Shown here: positions 63,925 to 64,000 of the stretch, one piece after another
Numbering within the stretch: the stretch's first letter is position 1
Layout: each line of letters begins with the position of its first letter
Source: Saccharibacillus sacchari DSM 19268
GTDB lineage: Bacteria; Bacillota; Bacilli; Paenibacillales; Paenibacillaceae
DNA length: 64,000 nt
Assembly: GCF_000585395.1 (NCBI RefSeq)
Contig: NZ_KK073875.1
Coordinates: 4,102,600-4,166,599 of the forward strand
Reading direction: 5' to 3'
Position numbers and translations under genes: made by a program
The notes under the pieces: generated by a model
Told to the model about the DNA's origin: nothing
The model's input: the letters and a program-made list of their open reading frames with translations, nothing else
The model's database searches: none

Positions 63925-64000
63925 TCCGTTCCCTCCCTTTTCGCCTTATCTCGTGCAGCTTCGATTGGTTCGCGCGAAACTGCACTCTCTTTTGTAGTGT

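Overview
The window looks like a chromosomal segment of a Gram-positive, polysaccharide-degrading member of the Paenibacillaceae (Paenibacillus or Saccharibacillus type). The evidence is the moderate-to-high GC of most genes, strong AGGAGG ribosome-binding sites with frequent TTG and GTG starts, lipoproteins, Lpl-type sugar importers, a membrane AraC sensor-regulator, and Bacillus-type LexA, Fur-like and PucR sites. The genus is inferred from gene content, not from a marker gene.

Layout, left to right. 1-3.4 kb: a hexuronate operon (end of uxaB, then uxaA, uxaC). 4.2-7.4 kb: an AraC regulator divergent from a GHL6-type glycosidase. 7.6-12.8 kb: a purine/allantoin module (NCS1 permease, PucG aminotransferase, PucR with a PucR-box-like site). 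12.8-15.4 kb: an SMI1/KNR4 protein, two small membrane-anchored proteins, a gene with an in-frame TGA, and a CBS-pair protein. 15.5-20 kb: metE-yitJ methionine operon with a strong promoter but no visible S-box. 20-27 kb: lipoprotein, Imm51-like protein, nucleotidyltransferase-fold protein, DUF4241, DUF2243 plus CtaG-like membrane pair, MarR regulator with a Fur-like box, and a kinase-fold phosphotransferase. 27-29.1 kb: SOS operon (UvrX-type polymerase, YolD-like protein, small ORF) behind a promoter whose spacer contains a LexA box. 29.4-41.1 kb: an SDR, then a six-gene minus-strand locus (two permeases, binding protein, heparinase II/III-like lyase, GH38, GH88) suited to importing and dismantling a uronate- and mannose-containing glycan; its products could feed the uxa pathway.

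41.4-51.7 kb is the most unusual part: an AT-rich island with a secreted FN3/YD protein, a large Rhs/YD-repeat toxin with an unassigned C-terminal domain, its likely immunity gene, a related second copy, and several decayed small genes. It ends in an intact RNA ligase fused in frame to DUF3969-like and DUF1871-like domains. The ligase keeps its own internal Shine-Dalgarno site and ATG, so two products are possible. A damaged DUF1871-like copy lies just upstream. I propose, as inference only, an RNA-repair or protection module tied to an RNA-targeting toxin.

52-64 kb: YtxH protein, AraC-type membrane sensor-regulator, a CcdA-thioredoxin-MsrAB operon for repair of oxidised surface proteins, small unknowns, DUF1450 plus SMI1/HEAT protein, an ABC-F ATPase, a MITE-like element, a lipoprotein and an FAH-family hydrolase. 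Dispersed imperfect palindromes of about 115-190 bp lie mostly just past stop codons; four share a CAAAGGCG core. No rRNA, tRNA, CRISPR array or complete insertion sequence was seen.
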